Positions 27,316 to 35,804 of a DNA stretch of 64,000 nt are shown here, piece after piece. Source of the DNA: JAENVU01 sp963765075 (GTDB taxonomy: Bacteria; Actinomycetota; Acidimicrobiia; IMCC26256; JAENVU01); NCBI GenBank assembly GCA_963765075.1, contig CAVXVA010000008.1, positions 186,001 through 250,000 on the forward strand, in the 5' to 3' direction. The translations under genes were made by a program, and so were the position numbers. Below the pieces are notes generated by a model. The model made no database searches and was not told where the DNA came from. It saw nothing but the letters and a program-made list of their open reading frames with translations. The first letter of the stretch is position 1; each line of letters starts with the position of its first letter.

Positions 27316-28434
27316 GTGACGGTTGATATCGGGGTCATCGGGGCGACAGGCCTCGTCGGCCAGGAAATGCTGCGGATCTTGGAGCAGCGCCAGTTCCCGG
27401 TCGGCTCGCTGCGGGCCTACGCCTCGGCCCGGTCGGAGGGCCGATTGCTCGATTTCGCGGGTGGTCAGGTGACCTGTGAGGTCCTGCGCGACGGGTGCTT
27501 CGACGGGCTGGATCTGGTGATCGTCGATGTCGACGATCCGTTGGCGCTCGAATGGGCGCCGATCGCGGCGGCCGCGGGCGCGCGGGTGGTCGACAACTCG
27601 GCCGCCTTCCGCATGGAGCCCGATGTTCCGCTGGTCGTCGCCGAGGTGAACCCGGAAGACCTGAGGGATCTCCCACGGGGGATCGCGAGTTGTCCGAACT
27701 GCACCACGATGGTGCTCGTCACCGCGTTGGCGCCGCTCCAGAAGGCTGCGGGCATCGAACGCATGGTGGTCTCGACCTACCAATCGGTCTCGGGCGCGGG
27801 TGCACCGGGCATGACCGAGCTCGACGCCCAGTGGACCAAGCTCGCGGGCGATTCGCAGTCGCTACGTCGCGCCGCAACCATCGACGGCGTGATCGTCGCC
27901 GGTGAGGTGTGGTCCAAACCCATCGCCGGCAACGTGATCCCGCTCGCGGGTTCGGTGAAGGACGCCGGGTACACGAGCGAGGAATGGAAGCTCGTCCACG
28001 AGAGCCGCAAGATCCTCCACGACGAGTCGATGCGGATCACGGCCACGTGTGTGCGCGTGCCGGTGTATGTGGGCCACGCCATGACCGCCAACGTGGAGTT
28101 CCGTGACCCGATGTCGAAGGCCCAGGCCGTCGAACTGCTTCGGGAGGCGCCCGGCGTGCTCCTGGTCGACGATGGCGATGGTGCGCCGACGGCCCTCGAA
28201 GGGGCGGGCATCGATCCGGTCCTCGTCGGCCGGTTGCGGGACGACCCGAGCCAGCCCAATACCCTCGACCTCTGGGTCACAGGCGACAACCTGCGCAAGG
28301 GCGCCGCGCTCGAACGCAGTCCAGATGGCCGAGATCCTCACCGCCTGAGCCCGAGGGCCCGGCCCGAAGGGCCACGAGCGGGCCGATTCCGCGGTCTGAG
28401 CCCTGATGAGGAGCATCTAGACTCTTGGAGCTGA
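27316..28434 (+). CDS. asd: Aspartate-semialdehyde dehydrogenase with C-terminal frameshift
   Basis: Starts at the GTG at 27316. The motif GVIGATGLVGQEML binds NADP, and Cys129 in SCPNCTTM is the catalytic cysteine. It forms aspartate semialdehyde after LysC. As written, the frame runs to 28434 (372 residues) with an atypical Arg/Pro tail. An extra base at about 28312 explains this: without it the protein ends NAVQMAEILTA at 28348 (343 residues), the standard ending of the family. A hairpin at 28361-28373 then falls after the stop. I take 28348 as the likely true end. Confidence 0.9.
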   Translation: MTVDIGVIGATGLVGQEMLRILEQRQFPVGSLRAYASARSEGRLLDFAGGQVTCEVLRDGCFDGLDLVIVDVDDPLALEWAPIAAAAGARVVDNSAAFRMEPDVPLVVAEVNPEDLRDLPRGIASCPNCTTMVLVTALAPLQKAAGIERMVVSTYQSVSGAGAPGMTELDAQWTKLAGDSQSLRRAATIDGVIVAGEVWSKPIAGNVIPLAGSVKDAGYTSEEWKLVHESRKILHDESMRITATCVRVPVYVGHAMTANVEFRDPMSKAQAVELLREAPGVLLVDDGDGAPTALEGAGIDPVLVGRLRDDPSQPNTLDLWVTGDNLRKGAALERSPDGRDPHRLSPRARPEGPRAGRFRGLSPDEEHLDSWS

Positions 28435-28473
28435 TTGAGCGCATTTGCGCCCTCGGCCGCCCCGGGAGGTCTG

Positions 28474-30717
28474 GTGAACCAGCGACGACGTCGCGTAGGA
28501 CAGCGCAATCGACGCCGGATGGCGTTTGCGGTCCTCGTGGGCGCCGTCGTGGGTCTCGGGGGCCTGACGGCGACGGCCGGCGCGGCGACCGATGGCACCT
28601 GGACGATCACCACCACGCCCTCCGACGTGCGGGCCGTCCACGTGACGCTGCTGAAGACGGGCAAGGTGCTGCTGATCGCGGGCTCCGGCAACGATCGCAA
28701 CGCCTTCAACGCCGGAACCTTCACGACATCGATCTGGGATCCGGCGACCGGCAGCCTCACCCCCGTGGCGACGCCGTGGGACGCGTTCTGTGCCGGTCAC
28801 GCCGTGCTCGCCGACGGTCGAGTACTGGTGGCCGGCGGAACCACGGCCTATCCGAGCGCCGCGACGAACAACAGCAGCGCCGGGTCCGACCGGACCTACC
28901 TCTTCGACCCGAGCACCGGGAAGTACACGCGGACCGATGACATGCACCAGGCCCGCTGGTACGCGACCACGACCCAACTGGGTGACGGGCGAGTGTTGGC
29001 CCTCGGCGGACTCGACGAGACCGGCGGGTACACGTCCCAGTTCGAAATCTTCGACGGCACGAGTTGGAGCACACCGGCCAACGGACCGAGCAACTACGTG
29101 TATCAACCGATGTACCCCGCCTTGCATCAGATGCGCGACGGCCGCCTCTTCTATTCGGGGGTCAACACCTTCGGTGGGAATGCCGCGGAGGTCCCGCCCG
29201 GGCTGTGGGACTTCACCGCGAACACCTACCAGACCGTCCCCGGGCTCACCGACGACCCCCGGCGCGACATGGGCGCCAGCGTCATGCTGCCTCCGGCGCA
29301 GGACCAGCGGATCATGGTCATCGGTGGCGGCGACCAGTTCGCCAACGTCGGCGCGGTGAGTTCGACCGCGATCGCCGACCTCAAACCGGCGAACCCGTCG
29401 TTCGTGCCGGGCCCGTCGCTCGACGCCGCGAAGATGTACCCGAGCGCGGTGATCCTGCCGGACTCGACGGTGCTGGCAACGGGTGGTGCGACCAAGTCGG
29501 TCAACTACGGGGGGACGCCGGTCACGAGTACCCAGATCTTCAATCCGAAGACCAACGCCTGGACCAAGATGGCGTCGGCCACGGTCGGGCGGGTGTACCA
29601 CTCGTCGGCGATCCTCCTGCCCGACGGCCGGGTTGCGACCTTCGGTGGAAATCCCCTCAACTCCTTCGAGATGCGCATCGAGGTGTTCACCCCGCCCTAT
29701 CTCGAGACCGGTACGGCCCGACCGACGCTCAGCGGCGGGGTCGACGATCTCAACTACGGCGACTTCGCGAACTACACCACGACCCAGGCCAGTGCGATTC
29801 GCAACGTGGTGCTGGTGCGCCCGGGGTCGGCCACGCATTCGTCGGATCCCAACCAGCGGCTCGTCGACGTGAACTTCACCCGCACCGCGAACGGCGTGGC
29901 GGTCACCATGCCCGTCGAGCCCAATCTGGCACCCCCGGGTTGGTACATGATGTACGTCGTCGACTCTGCGGGCGTGCCGTCGGTGGCCAAGTGGATCCAT
30001 CTCGATGGCACCGGTTCCGCGCCCAACGGCGGGTACACCCTCGATGGATTCGGCGGGCTCCACCCGTTTGGATTCGCCGGCGCGAGTGTTGCGCCCGCGG
30101 TGGAGCGGGGCCCGTACTGGAAGGGCTGGGACATCGCGCGAGCCGCGGCCCGCTTCCCCAACCACAAGGCGGGCTACGTGCTCGACGGATTCGGTGGGAT
30201 CCACGGATTCGCGTCGGCCGGGGCGTCACTGCCGGCCGCGGCGAAGGGCACTCCGTACTGGAAGGGCTGGGACATCGCCCGGGGGATTGCGCTGCTCCCG
30301 GACGGTACCGGCGGCTATGTGGTGGATGCCTTCGGCGGCGTGCATCGCTTCGGCGTGGGTTCCGCGTCGGCGCCGCCGGCGATCTCGGGGATGCCCTACT
30401 GGCCCGGGCAGGACCGTGCACGCGGCATCGCCATCCTGCCCGACGGTTCGGGCGGCTACGTGACCGACGTGTTCGGGATCGTCACTCCGTTCCGAATCGG
30501 CACGGGCGGCGCCACCCCGCCGGCGATCGGTCAACCCTTCTCACCGATCTACGCGCCGGCGCGTGGTGTGGCGCTCCAGCCGAATGGCGCGGCCGGGTTC
30601 GTGCTCGACGGGTTCGGGGGCCTGCACGGGTTCGGGATTGCGGGTGGGGTGGCGTTGCACCCGTCCGGCACGTCCTACTGGCCCGGGTGGGCCATCGCCC
30701 GCAACGTCACGATCTGA
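28474..30717 (+). CDS. Secreted galactose-oxidase-like copper oxidase with C-terminal repeats
   Basis: 747 residues from the GTG at 28474 (GGGAGG 4-9 nt upstream). A twin-Arg-free signal peptide covers about residues 1-37. A kelch beta-propeller of the glyoxal/galactose oxidase type follows (about 40-400), then a DUF1929 domain (about 400-515). All copper and cofactor residues seem present: Cys in AFCAGHAV and Tyr in RWYATTT for the thioether, Tyr-His in RVYHSSA, and His in SATHSSDPNQR. It would oxidise alcohols or aldehydes and release H2O2. Five 47-residue repeats form the C-terminus. It overlaps the convergent hydrolase by 11 bp. Confidence 0.9.
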   Translation: MNQRRRRVGQRNRRRMAFAVLVGAVVGLGGLTATAGAATDGTWTITTTPSDVRAVHVTLLKTGKVLLIAGSGNDRNAFNAGTFTTSIWDPATGSLTPVATPWDAFCAGHAVLADGRVLVAGGTTAYPSAATNNSSAGSDRTYLFDPSTGKYTRTDDMHQARWYATTTQLGDGRVLALGGLDETGGYTSQFEIFDGTSWSTPANGPSNYVYQPMYPALHQMRDGRLFYSGVNTFGGNAAEVPPGLWDFTANTYQTVPGLTDDPRRDMGASVMLPPAQDQRIMVIGGGDQFANVGAVSSTAIADLKPANPSFVPGPSLDAAKMYPSAVILPDSTVLATGGATKSVNYGGTPVTSTQIFNPKTNAWTKMASATVGRVYHSSAILLPDGRVATFGGNPLNSFEMRIEVFTPPYLETGTARPTLSGGVDDLNYGDFANYTTTQASAIRNVVLVRPGSATHSSDPNQRLVDVNFTRTANGVAVTMPVEPNLAPPGWYMMYVVDSAGVPSVAKWIHLDGTGSAPNGGYTLDGFGGLHPFGFAGASVAPAVERGPYWKGWDIARAAARFPNHKAGYVLDGFGGIHGFASAGASLPAAAKGTPYWKGWDIARGIALLPDGTGGYVVDAFGGVHRFGVGSASAPPAISGMPYWPGQDRARGIAILPDGSGGYVTDVFGIVTPFRIGTGGATPPAIGQPFSPIYAPARGVALQPNGAAGFVLDGFGGLHGFGIAGGVALHPSGTSYWPGWAIARNVTI
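30028..30717 (+). repeat. Five coding repeats of exactly 141 bp (47 residues)
   Basis: Units start at 30028, 30169, 30310, 30451 and 30592, each exactly 141 bp apart; the last is shortened to 41 residues. Each opens with (G/A)GYVLDGFGGxHxFG and, except the fourth, carries a YWxGWDIAR-like stretch. Similar glycine/aromatic repeats occur on secreted actinobacterial proteins; their role is probably surface or polymer binding. Confidence 0.9.
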
Positions 30718-31672
30718 CGGTGGTCGCGCCGGCCCGGCGGGTCCCGGCGAGTCCGCCCGCCCGCCACGCAACGTCGCGGGCCGCCGCCAGCATCGGGTCC
30801 GCGAACTCACTCCGTGAACACGCGACGTGACCGTGATCGTGATCGACGATCGTCGCGGTGCGGATTCCGACGGCGAGATCGGTCTGGGCTTGCGGGTGGA
30901 CGAGCCGGTCGCGATTCGTGCGGAGCACGGCGGTGGGAACATCGACCTCCCCGAGCCATGATCGGGAATCGAAGCGACCGATGCTGCGCGCCGCGTCGGC
31001 GAGCATGCGCACATCGTGTCGACGCATCTCGTCGGCGGCCCATTCCAGAAACCCGGCGGGCCGGTTCGCGTTCGCGAGTCGGAGCACTCGGGCACCGGCG
31101 GCGGGCGCGGCCGCGAGCCGTTCGGTGACGCGGGCCAGGCTCGCCAGGCTGGCGAGATAGACGTCGGTGAGCCGGCGGGAGCCCACGTCGAACTGGGCCG
31201 CCGTCGCGCACAGGACCAAACCGGCCACGTGTTCGGGGTGGCGGCGCCACAGCAGCTGGGCCACCGGGCCACCCATCGAGTAGCCCGCCGCGATCACCGG
31301 GCCCGTGTCGAGATGATCGATCAGCGCGGCGATGTCGTCCGCGCAGTCGCTCAGCCGCATCCGCCGGTGGGACCGGAGGCCGCGCGCGTGGCCGCGCAGG
31401 TCGGGTGCCACGATGTTGAACTCGCGCGACAGCGGCTCGAACGTTCGAAACCAGTTGAGCCCGCCACTCGCCATGTACCCGTGGAGGAGCACCAAGGTGG
31501 GGGCGCCGGCGGGCCCGGCGATTTCGCGCACGAACGTGGTCCCTCGCCCGGGCAGGGCGATCCGCCGACCGAGCGGGACGGCCGGACCGAGCCGACCGTC
31601 GGATCGGACGACCGACTCGGGTACGAAATCGCCGACGACTCGTCGCAACATCTCGGATGCTGTCGTGCGCAT
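30707..31672 (-). CDS. Alpha/beta hydrolase
   Basis: 321 residues from the ATG at 31672. HGYMASGGLNWF forms the oxyanion region, the nucleophile Ser is in AAGYSMGGPVAQ, and the His is in DHDHGHVACSR. It resembles lipases and hydrolases of the Abhydrolase_1 family; the substrate is unknown. The frame remains open far upstream, but that part overlaps the divergent dienelactone hydrolase gene. The 3' end overlaps the copper oxidase by 11 bp. Confidence 0.88.
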   Translation of the reverse strand: MRTTASEMLRRVVGDFVPESVVRSDGRLGPAVPLGRRIALPGRGTTFVREIAGPAGAPTLVLLHGYMASGGLNWFRTFEPLSREFNIVAPDLRGHARGLRSHRRMRLSDCADDIAALIDHLDTGPVIAAGYSMGGPVAQLLWRRHPEHVAGLVLCATAAQFDVGSRRLTDVYLASLASLARVTERLAAAPAAGARVLRLANANRPAGFLEWAADEMRRHDVRMLADAARSIGRFDSRSWLGEVDVPTAVLRTNRDRLVHPQAQTDLAVGIRTATIVDHDHGHVACSRSEFADPMLAAARDVAWRAGGLAGTRRAGATTVRS

Positions 31673-31759
31673 GTGCCCCCCAAATAGCCACGTGCCGACA
31701 CCAGTCTGCCACTCCTGGTGACCCGGCGGTGACGGGCGCCGGCGTTCTAATGTCCAGCC

Positions 31760-32452
31760 ATGGCTGAGATGGTGGAATTCGCAAGCAACGGGGGAACGGC
31801 ATCGGGGTATCTGGCCCGGCCCGAGCGCGGGAGTGGCCCGGGAATCCTGGTCATTCAGGAGTGGTGGGGACTGAGCGGAGACCTCAAGGTGATGGCGGAC
31901 CGCTTGGCCGCGGCCGGGTTCACCGCATTGGCCCCCGACCTGTATCACGGAGAGGTCGCCAACCACGACGAGATGGACAAGGCCGCGAGCTTGATGGGGT
32001 CCTTGCCCGCCGACCGGGCGGCACGCGACATGAGCGGCGCGATCGACTATCTCCTTGCGGATCCCGGCACCGAAGGCGCCGCGGTCGGCGTGATGGGGTT
32101 CTGCATGGGCGGCATGCTGACGTTTCTCATCGCGGCCAACCGGGGCGACGTCGTCAAGGCGGCCGTTCCCTTCTACGGGTTTCCCTCGGGCGACGGTGAG
32201 CCCGACTGGTCGGGGCTCACCGCAGTGGTGCGTGGCCACATGGCCGAGCACGACGACTTCTTCGGTCCGGAGGCGGCGGCGGCGCTCGAAGCGAAGCTCC
32301 AGGGCCTGGGCAAAGACGTGACGCTCACCGTGCACCCCGGCTCCGGTCACGCGTTCATGGGACCGCACAATGCACTCGGCACACTCGACGAGGAGCTGGC
32401 CGGTCGCGTCTGGACCGAGGCCGTGGCGTTCCTCCACGAACAACTGGGGTAG
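31760..32452 (+). CDS. Dienelactone hydrolase family protein
   Basis: 230 residues, full length. The Cys-Asp-His triad is visible: Cys115 in MGFCMGGML, Asp in AEHDDFFGP and His in GSGHAFMG; QEWWGLSG is the conserved early loop. The family hydrolyses lactones and esters in aromatic or chloroaromatic degradation, but many members have other duties. TAATGT (31748-31753) lies 6 nt before the ATG, suggesting leaderless transcription. Confidence 0.92.
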   Translation: MAEMVEFASNGGTASGYLARPERGSGPGILVIQEWWGLSGDLKVMADRLAAAGFTALAPDLYHGEVANHDEMDKAASLMGSLPADRAARDMSGAIDYLLADPGTEGAAVGVMGFCMGGMLTFLIAANRGDVVKAAVPFYGFPSGDGEPDWSGLTAVVRGHMAEHDDFFGPEAAAALEAKLQGLGKDVTLTVHPGSGHAFMGPHNALGTLDEELAGRVWTEAVAFLHEQLG

Positions 32453-32525
32453 CCGCGGGCGGGCGAGGGTCGCCGCCCACGCGCGTGCACGTCACACGCG
32501 AGTATCGCACCGGGCGCTGCCGGCC

Positions 32526-32572
32526 GCGCTTGGGGTCTGACCGTCGGTATCCGACGCCCGCACCCCAAGCGC
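32526..32572. terminator. Compound hairpin between convergent genes
   Basis: The outer arms gcgcttgggg (32526-32535) and ccccaagcgc (32563-32572) pair perfectly. An inner stem cgtcgg/ccgacg (32542-32547, 32551-32556) has a 3-nt loop. It lies between the dienelactone hydrolase stop and the end of the ABC ATPase gene. Confidence 0.7.
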
Positions 32573-32599
32573 CGCCCAAGCGTGCGCATGTCGCCTGGG

Positions 32600-33387
32600 T
32601 CAGTGGTGGAGCACCTTGTCGAAGAACTGACGAGTGCGTTCTTCGCGGGGTGAGTCGAAGATCTCTGCGGGAATCCCCTGCTCGACGATGCGACCGTGAT
32701 CCATCACGACGAGTTGGTTCGCGGCCGCTCGGGCGAACCCCATCTCGTGCGTGACCACCACCATCGTCATCCCACCCACGGCCAGCTCGAGCATGACGTC
32801 GAGCACTTCCTTGATCATCTCCGGGTCGAGTGCACTCGTCGGCTCATCGAACAACATCAGCTTCGGGTTCATGGCCAGCGACCGCGCGATCGCGACCCGT
32901 TGTTGTTGCCCACCGGAAAGCTCAGCGGGCGATAGCTGTCGGCCTTCTCGGGAATGCCGACTCGTTCGAGCTGGGCCCGACCAACGGCCTCGGCTTCGTC
33001 CTTCGAACGATGACGGACGACGCGCTGGGCGAGGGTGACGTTCTCGAGCACGGTGAGGTGCGCGAAGAGGTTGAACTGCTGGAACACCATCCCGACCTCT
33101 TCGCGGATCGTGTCGAGTTCCTTCGACTTCTGGGTCAGGTGCCGACCGTCGACAGTGACGGTCCCGGCGGTCGCGAGTTCCAGCCCGTTGATGCAGCGCA
33201 GGACGGTGCTCTTGCCCGACCCTGATGGCCCGACGAGGGCCACGACCTGACCCTCGCCCACGTGGAGGTCGACGCCGTCGACGGCGACGACCTTGCCGTG
33301 ATCGAAGGTCTTGACGAGACCCTCGATCACCACCATGTCGCGTGCAGGCGTGTCGCGTGCAGGCATATCGCGAGTTGGTTCAGGCAT
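32600..33387 (-). pseudogene. glnQ: Polar amino acid ABC transporter ATPase, frameshifted
   Basis: The first part (33387 to about 32932) carries Walker A LVGPSGSGKST and the Q-loop FQQFNLF. The frame then breaks within gcgggcg at 32925-32931. The second part resumes as SGGQQQRVAIARSLA, followed by LMLFDEPTSALDPEM (Walker B) and VVTHEM (H-loop), ending VLHH. Length 788 bp equals whole codons plus two, so one base is missing or two are extra. All other motifs are intact, so a sequencing indel is as likely as a real lesion. The ATG at 33387 overlaps the permease stop by 8 bp. It starts with a short repeated ARDTP/ARDMP stretch; Met at 33336 is the alternative start. Confidence 0.85.
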
Positions 33388-34201
33388 CGTCGAGCCCCAA
33401 TCGTGATCGGTACCAACGGAGCAGTAACGACAGGATCAATGTCATGCTCAGATAGAAGAACGTGAGAACGAGGTAGGTCGGCCGGAACTGGAAGGTCGAG
33501 CTCGCGTAGAGCCGGCCTTGCTGGGTGAGTTCACGTACGCCCAGCACGGAGAGGAGTGACGAGTCCTTGAGCATCGCGATGAGGTCGTTGCCGATCGCCG
33601 GCGTCATGTTGCGGATCGCCTGGGGGAGCACGATGCGGCGCATCGTCTGGCCGCTCGACATTCCGAGCGCGCGGCCGGCTTCGGTCTGACCTTTGGGGAC
33701 GGACTCGATCCCGGCGCGGAACACCTCGGCGAGGTACGCGCCGTAGATGATCGCCAATGCGCTCACCGCGCGGGTGAACTGCGTCACCGACGAATTGTCG
33801 AAGCCCAGGGCGTTCGACAGTTGGGGCACGACCACGAAGGCCACGGTGAAGATCAGGACGAGGATCGGAACGCCGCGGATGAACTCGATGTAGGTGATCG
33901 CGAGGTTGCGGACGAACACGTTCTTCGAGATTCGACCGAGTCCGGCCAGCAGCCCGAAGCAGAGGGCGAGCCCGAAGCCCACGACCGTGGCACTGATGGT
34001 CGTGCCGAGCCCGGGCAAGATCCGGTCGAAGGCGGTGCGGTACTTCTCGTCGGTGACGATCAGGAACACCATCCATCCGAGGATGCCGACGATCGCGACG
34101 AGCCAGTAGGGGAAGTCCCGAGCGCGCGCCCGGAACCGCTCGGACATGGGCGGGACCAGGGTGGTGCGCTCGACCTCGGGAACGCCTCCGGTGATGGGCA
34201 T
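33380..34201 (-). CDS. Polar amino acid ABC transporter permease
   Basis: 273 residues. A first membrane helix (about 33-52) precedes the transport domain with four to five helices. The EAA loop EAGRALGMSSGQTMRRIVLPQA and the early FIRGVPILVLIF motif are typical of HisM/GlnP permeases. It couples with the ATPase (overlapping) and with the binding protein 96 bp upstream. As a single permease gene it probably forms a homodimer. Confidence 0.93.
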   Translation of the reverse strand: MPITGGVPEVERTTLVPPMSERFRARARDFPYWLVAIVGILGWMVFLIVTDEKYRTAFDRILPGLGTTISATVVGFGLALCFGLLAGLGRISKNVFVRNLAITYIEFIRGVPILVLIFTVAFVVVPQLSNALGFDNSSVTQFTRAVSALAIIYGAYLAEVFRAGIESVPKGQTEAGRALGMSSGQTMRRIVLPQAIRNMTPAIGNDLIAMLKDSSLLSVLGVRELTQQGRLYASSTFQFRPTYLVLTFFYLSMTLILSLLLRWYRSRLGLDDA

Positions 34202-34238
34202 GGCCCTTCCTTCGGTCAGGTGTGATTGATCGGAAACG

Positions 34239-34272
34239 CGAGATGCGCCAGGCCGAAGCCTGGCGCATCTCG
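34239..34272 (-). terminator. Intra-operon attenuator hairpin
   Basis: A 15-bp perfect stem, cgagatgcgccaggc (34239-34253) with its complement (34258-34272), closed by a CGAA loop. It stands between the binding protein gene and the permease gene on the same strand. Such hairpins usually stabilise or terminate most of the transcript after the binding protein, giving it excess over the membrane parts. Confidence 0.75.
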
Positions 34273-34297
34273 CTGACCCACCGAAACTCGCGCCGCC

Positions 34298-35116
34298 CTA
34301 TTCGGCGACCGGCGCCTCGAAGTCGGGGGCGAAGTACTGGTCGTTGATCTGCTTCAGGGTGCCGTCGGCGGTGAGTTCCTTCAATGCGAAGTTCACCGGA
34401 CCGACGAGGTCGGAACCCTTCGGGAAGATGAAGCCGAGCTCATCGGAGGAGATGCTGCCGGCGATGAGATCGAGCTGGTCCCGATCGGCGCCGACGTAGC
34501 CCTGGCCCGCCGTGTCATCGATGATCACCGCATCGATGTCACCGTTCAGGAGGGCCTGCACTGCGAACGGGAAGGTCTCGAACGCCTGGACCCGGCTGTC
34601 GCCGTACTCCTTGGTGGCGGTGTCGAAGTTGGTCGTCCCGGTCTGGGTGCCGACCTCGAAGTCGCCGGACTTGAACTCGGCGAGGGTTGCGAACTTGTCC
34701 TGACCCTTCTTGACCATCAGGCGCTGCTCGACCTTGATGTAACCATCGGAGAAGTCGACCACTTCCTTGCGCTCGGGCGTGATCGTGATGCCATCGGCCG
34801 CGGCGTCGAACTGGCTGTCCGAGACGGCCTGGATCATTCCCTCGAAGCCGGTCTCCTCGAATTCCGCCTTGCAGTTGATCTTCTTACAGATCGCTCGCCA
34901 GGCGTCGTAGTCCCAGCCTTCGGCCTTGTTCGTGTCCTTGTTGATGTAGTTGAACGGCGGGTACTGGTTCTCGACGGCGATCGTGACGGTTTTGCCGCCC
35001 AGGTCGTTCTTGTCGGTCGAGCCGCCGGCGGAACTTCCGCTGCTGCTTCCGCACGCGGCGAGAATGCCGAACAATCCGACGGTGATGACCGTTAGGGCAG
35101 TCCTACGAAACGTCAT
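34298..35116 (-). CDS. Polar amino acid ABC transporter substrate-binding lipoprotein
   Basis: 272 residues. The lipobox ILAAC (Cys22) follows a short signal peptide. A Ser/Gly-rich linker leads into an SBP_bac_3 domain, with AVENQYPPFNYI, GWDYDAWRAICKKI, AADGITITPERKEVVDFSDGY and VGTQTGTTNF as family blocks. It captures an amino acid, possibly polar or acidic, and delivers it to the permease. A GGGGAGGGG ribosome binding site lies upstream of the ATG at 35116. Confidence 0.93.
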   Translation of the reverse strand: MTFRRTALTVITVGLFGILAACGSSSGSSAGGSTDKNDLGGKTVTIAVENQYPPFNYINKDTNKAEGWDYDAWRAICKKINCKAEFEETGFEGMIQAVSDSQFDAAADGITITPERKEVVDFSDGYIKVEQRLMVKKGQDKFATLAEFKSGDFEVGTQTGTTNFDTATKEYGDSRVQAFETFPFAVQALLNGDIDAVIIDDTAGQGYVGADRDQLDLIAGSISSDELGFIFPKGSDLVGPVNFALKELTADGTLKQINDQYFAPDFEAPVAE

Positions 35117-35301
35117 GTGATCGCCCCTCCCCAGGGTGTGTATGAGGTGACGGACCCTACTTCTGCGTCGTTCCGGAATCGAGGGATGAATCCACGCAGA
35201 AACCAGTCACTTCCGCGCGAATCGAACTCGCACGACACTCCGCAGGTGCGTCCCGCACGGCTGAAGTGTGGTGGGGCAAGGAGTGTGACCATCCGAAGAA
35301 A

Positions 35302-35379
35302 TGGTCGGGATGCCGGGATTTGAACCCGGGGCCTCAGCGTCCCGAACGCTGCGCGCTAACCAAACTGCGCCACATCCCG
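35302..35379 (-). tRNA. tRNA-Pro (CGG)
   Basis: Acceptor arms cgggatg and catcccg pair perfectly. The anticodon stem CAGCG/CGCTG encloses the loop TTCGGGA, giving anticodon CGG. The T arm reads ccgggTTCAAATcccgg. A discriminator A and an encoded CCA (35304-35302) end the molecule. It stands alone. Confidence 0.96.
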
Positions 35380-35404
35380 TAAGGGGCGAGAGTGTAGCGA
35401 CCCG

Positions 35405-35794
35405 CTAACTCGAAGCCGGAGCCGGCGTCGGTCCGAGCAAGGGTTTCGCCACCCTCCGCAGGATCCCGGCGTCGACCGGCTTGACCACTTCGGCGTCGGC
35501 GTCGGCTCGTTTGGCCAGGAACCGGTCGGCTTCCCGGTCGAGGAGCAGCAGGATCTTGGTGGGAGGGACCCGGCCCTCGGCCGCTTCCATCCGCAGGTCG
35601 ATCGCGCACGCGATCCCGCCCATGTTGGCGATCTGCATGTCGAGCACGACGAGGTCCGGCGCGTGCTGGGAGACGGCGTCTCGGACATCCTGGCCGCGCT
35701 TGACCTCGACCACCTTCTGGCCGGAACCGGCAAATGCCGTGGTCACCTGATCGCGGATCCAGGACGCTTCGGCGGCAACGAGGATCGTGGTCAC
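35405..35794 (-). CDS. Stand-alone receiver-domain protein
   Basis: 129 residues from the GTG at 35794; TAGCGT (35807-35802) lies 7 nt upstream. The receiver fold has the phosphoacceptor Asp in LVVLDMQIANMGG and the switch Lys in VVKPVDAG. The acidic pair near the N-terminus is replaced (LVAAEAS), so phosphorylation may be weak. No output domain. It lies 10 nt after the ArsA-like gene on the same strand. Confidence 0.8.
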   Translation of the reverse strand: MTTILVAAEASWIRDQVTTAFAGSGQKVVEVKRGQDVRDAVSQHAPDLVVLDMQIANMGGIACAIDLRMEAAEGRVPPTKILLLLDREADRFLAKRADADAEVVKPVDAGILRRVAKPLLGPTPAPASS

Positions 35795-35804
35795 GGCGGA
35801 AACG

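Noticed and set aside
28346..28434. Stop-codon read-through or selenocysteine insertion at the end of asd
   Set aside because: The TGA at 28346 is in the other frame. A one-base indel at 28312 explains the sequence fully.
30028..30717. CRISPR-like regular repeats
   Set aside because: The regular 141-bp spacing is in frame and encodes protein repeats. The DNA copies are diverged and there is no cas gene.
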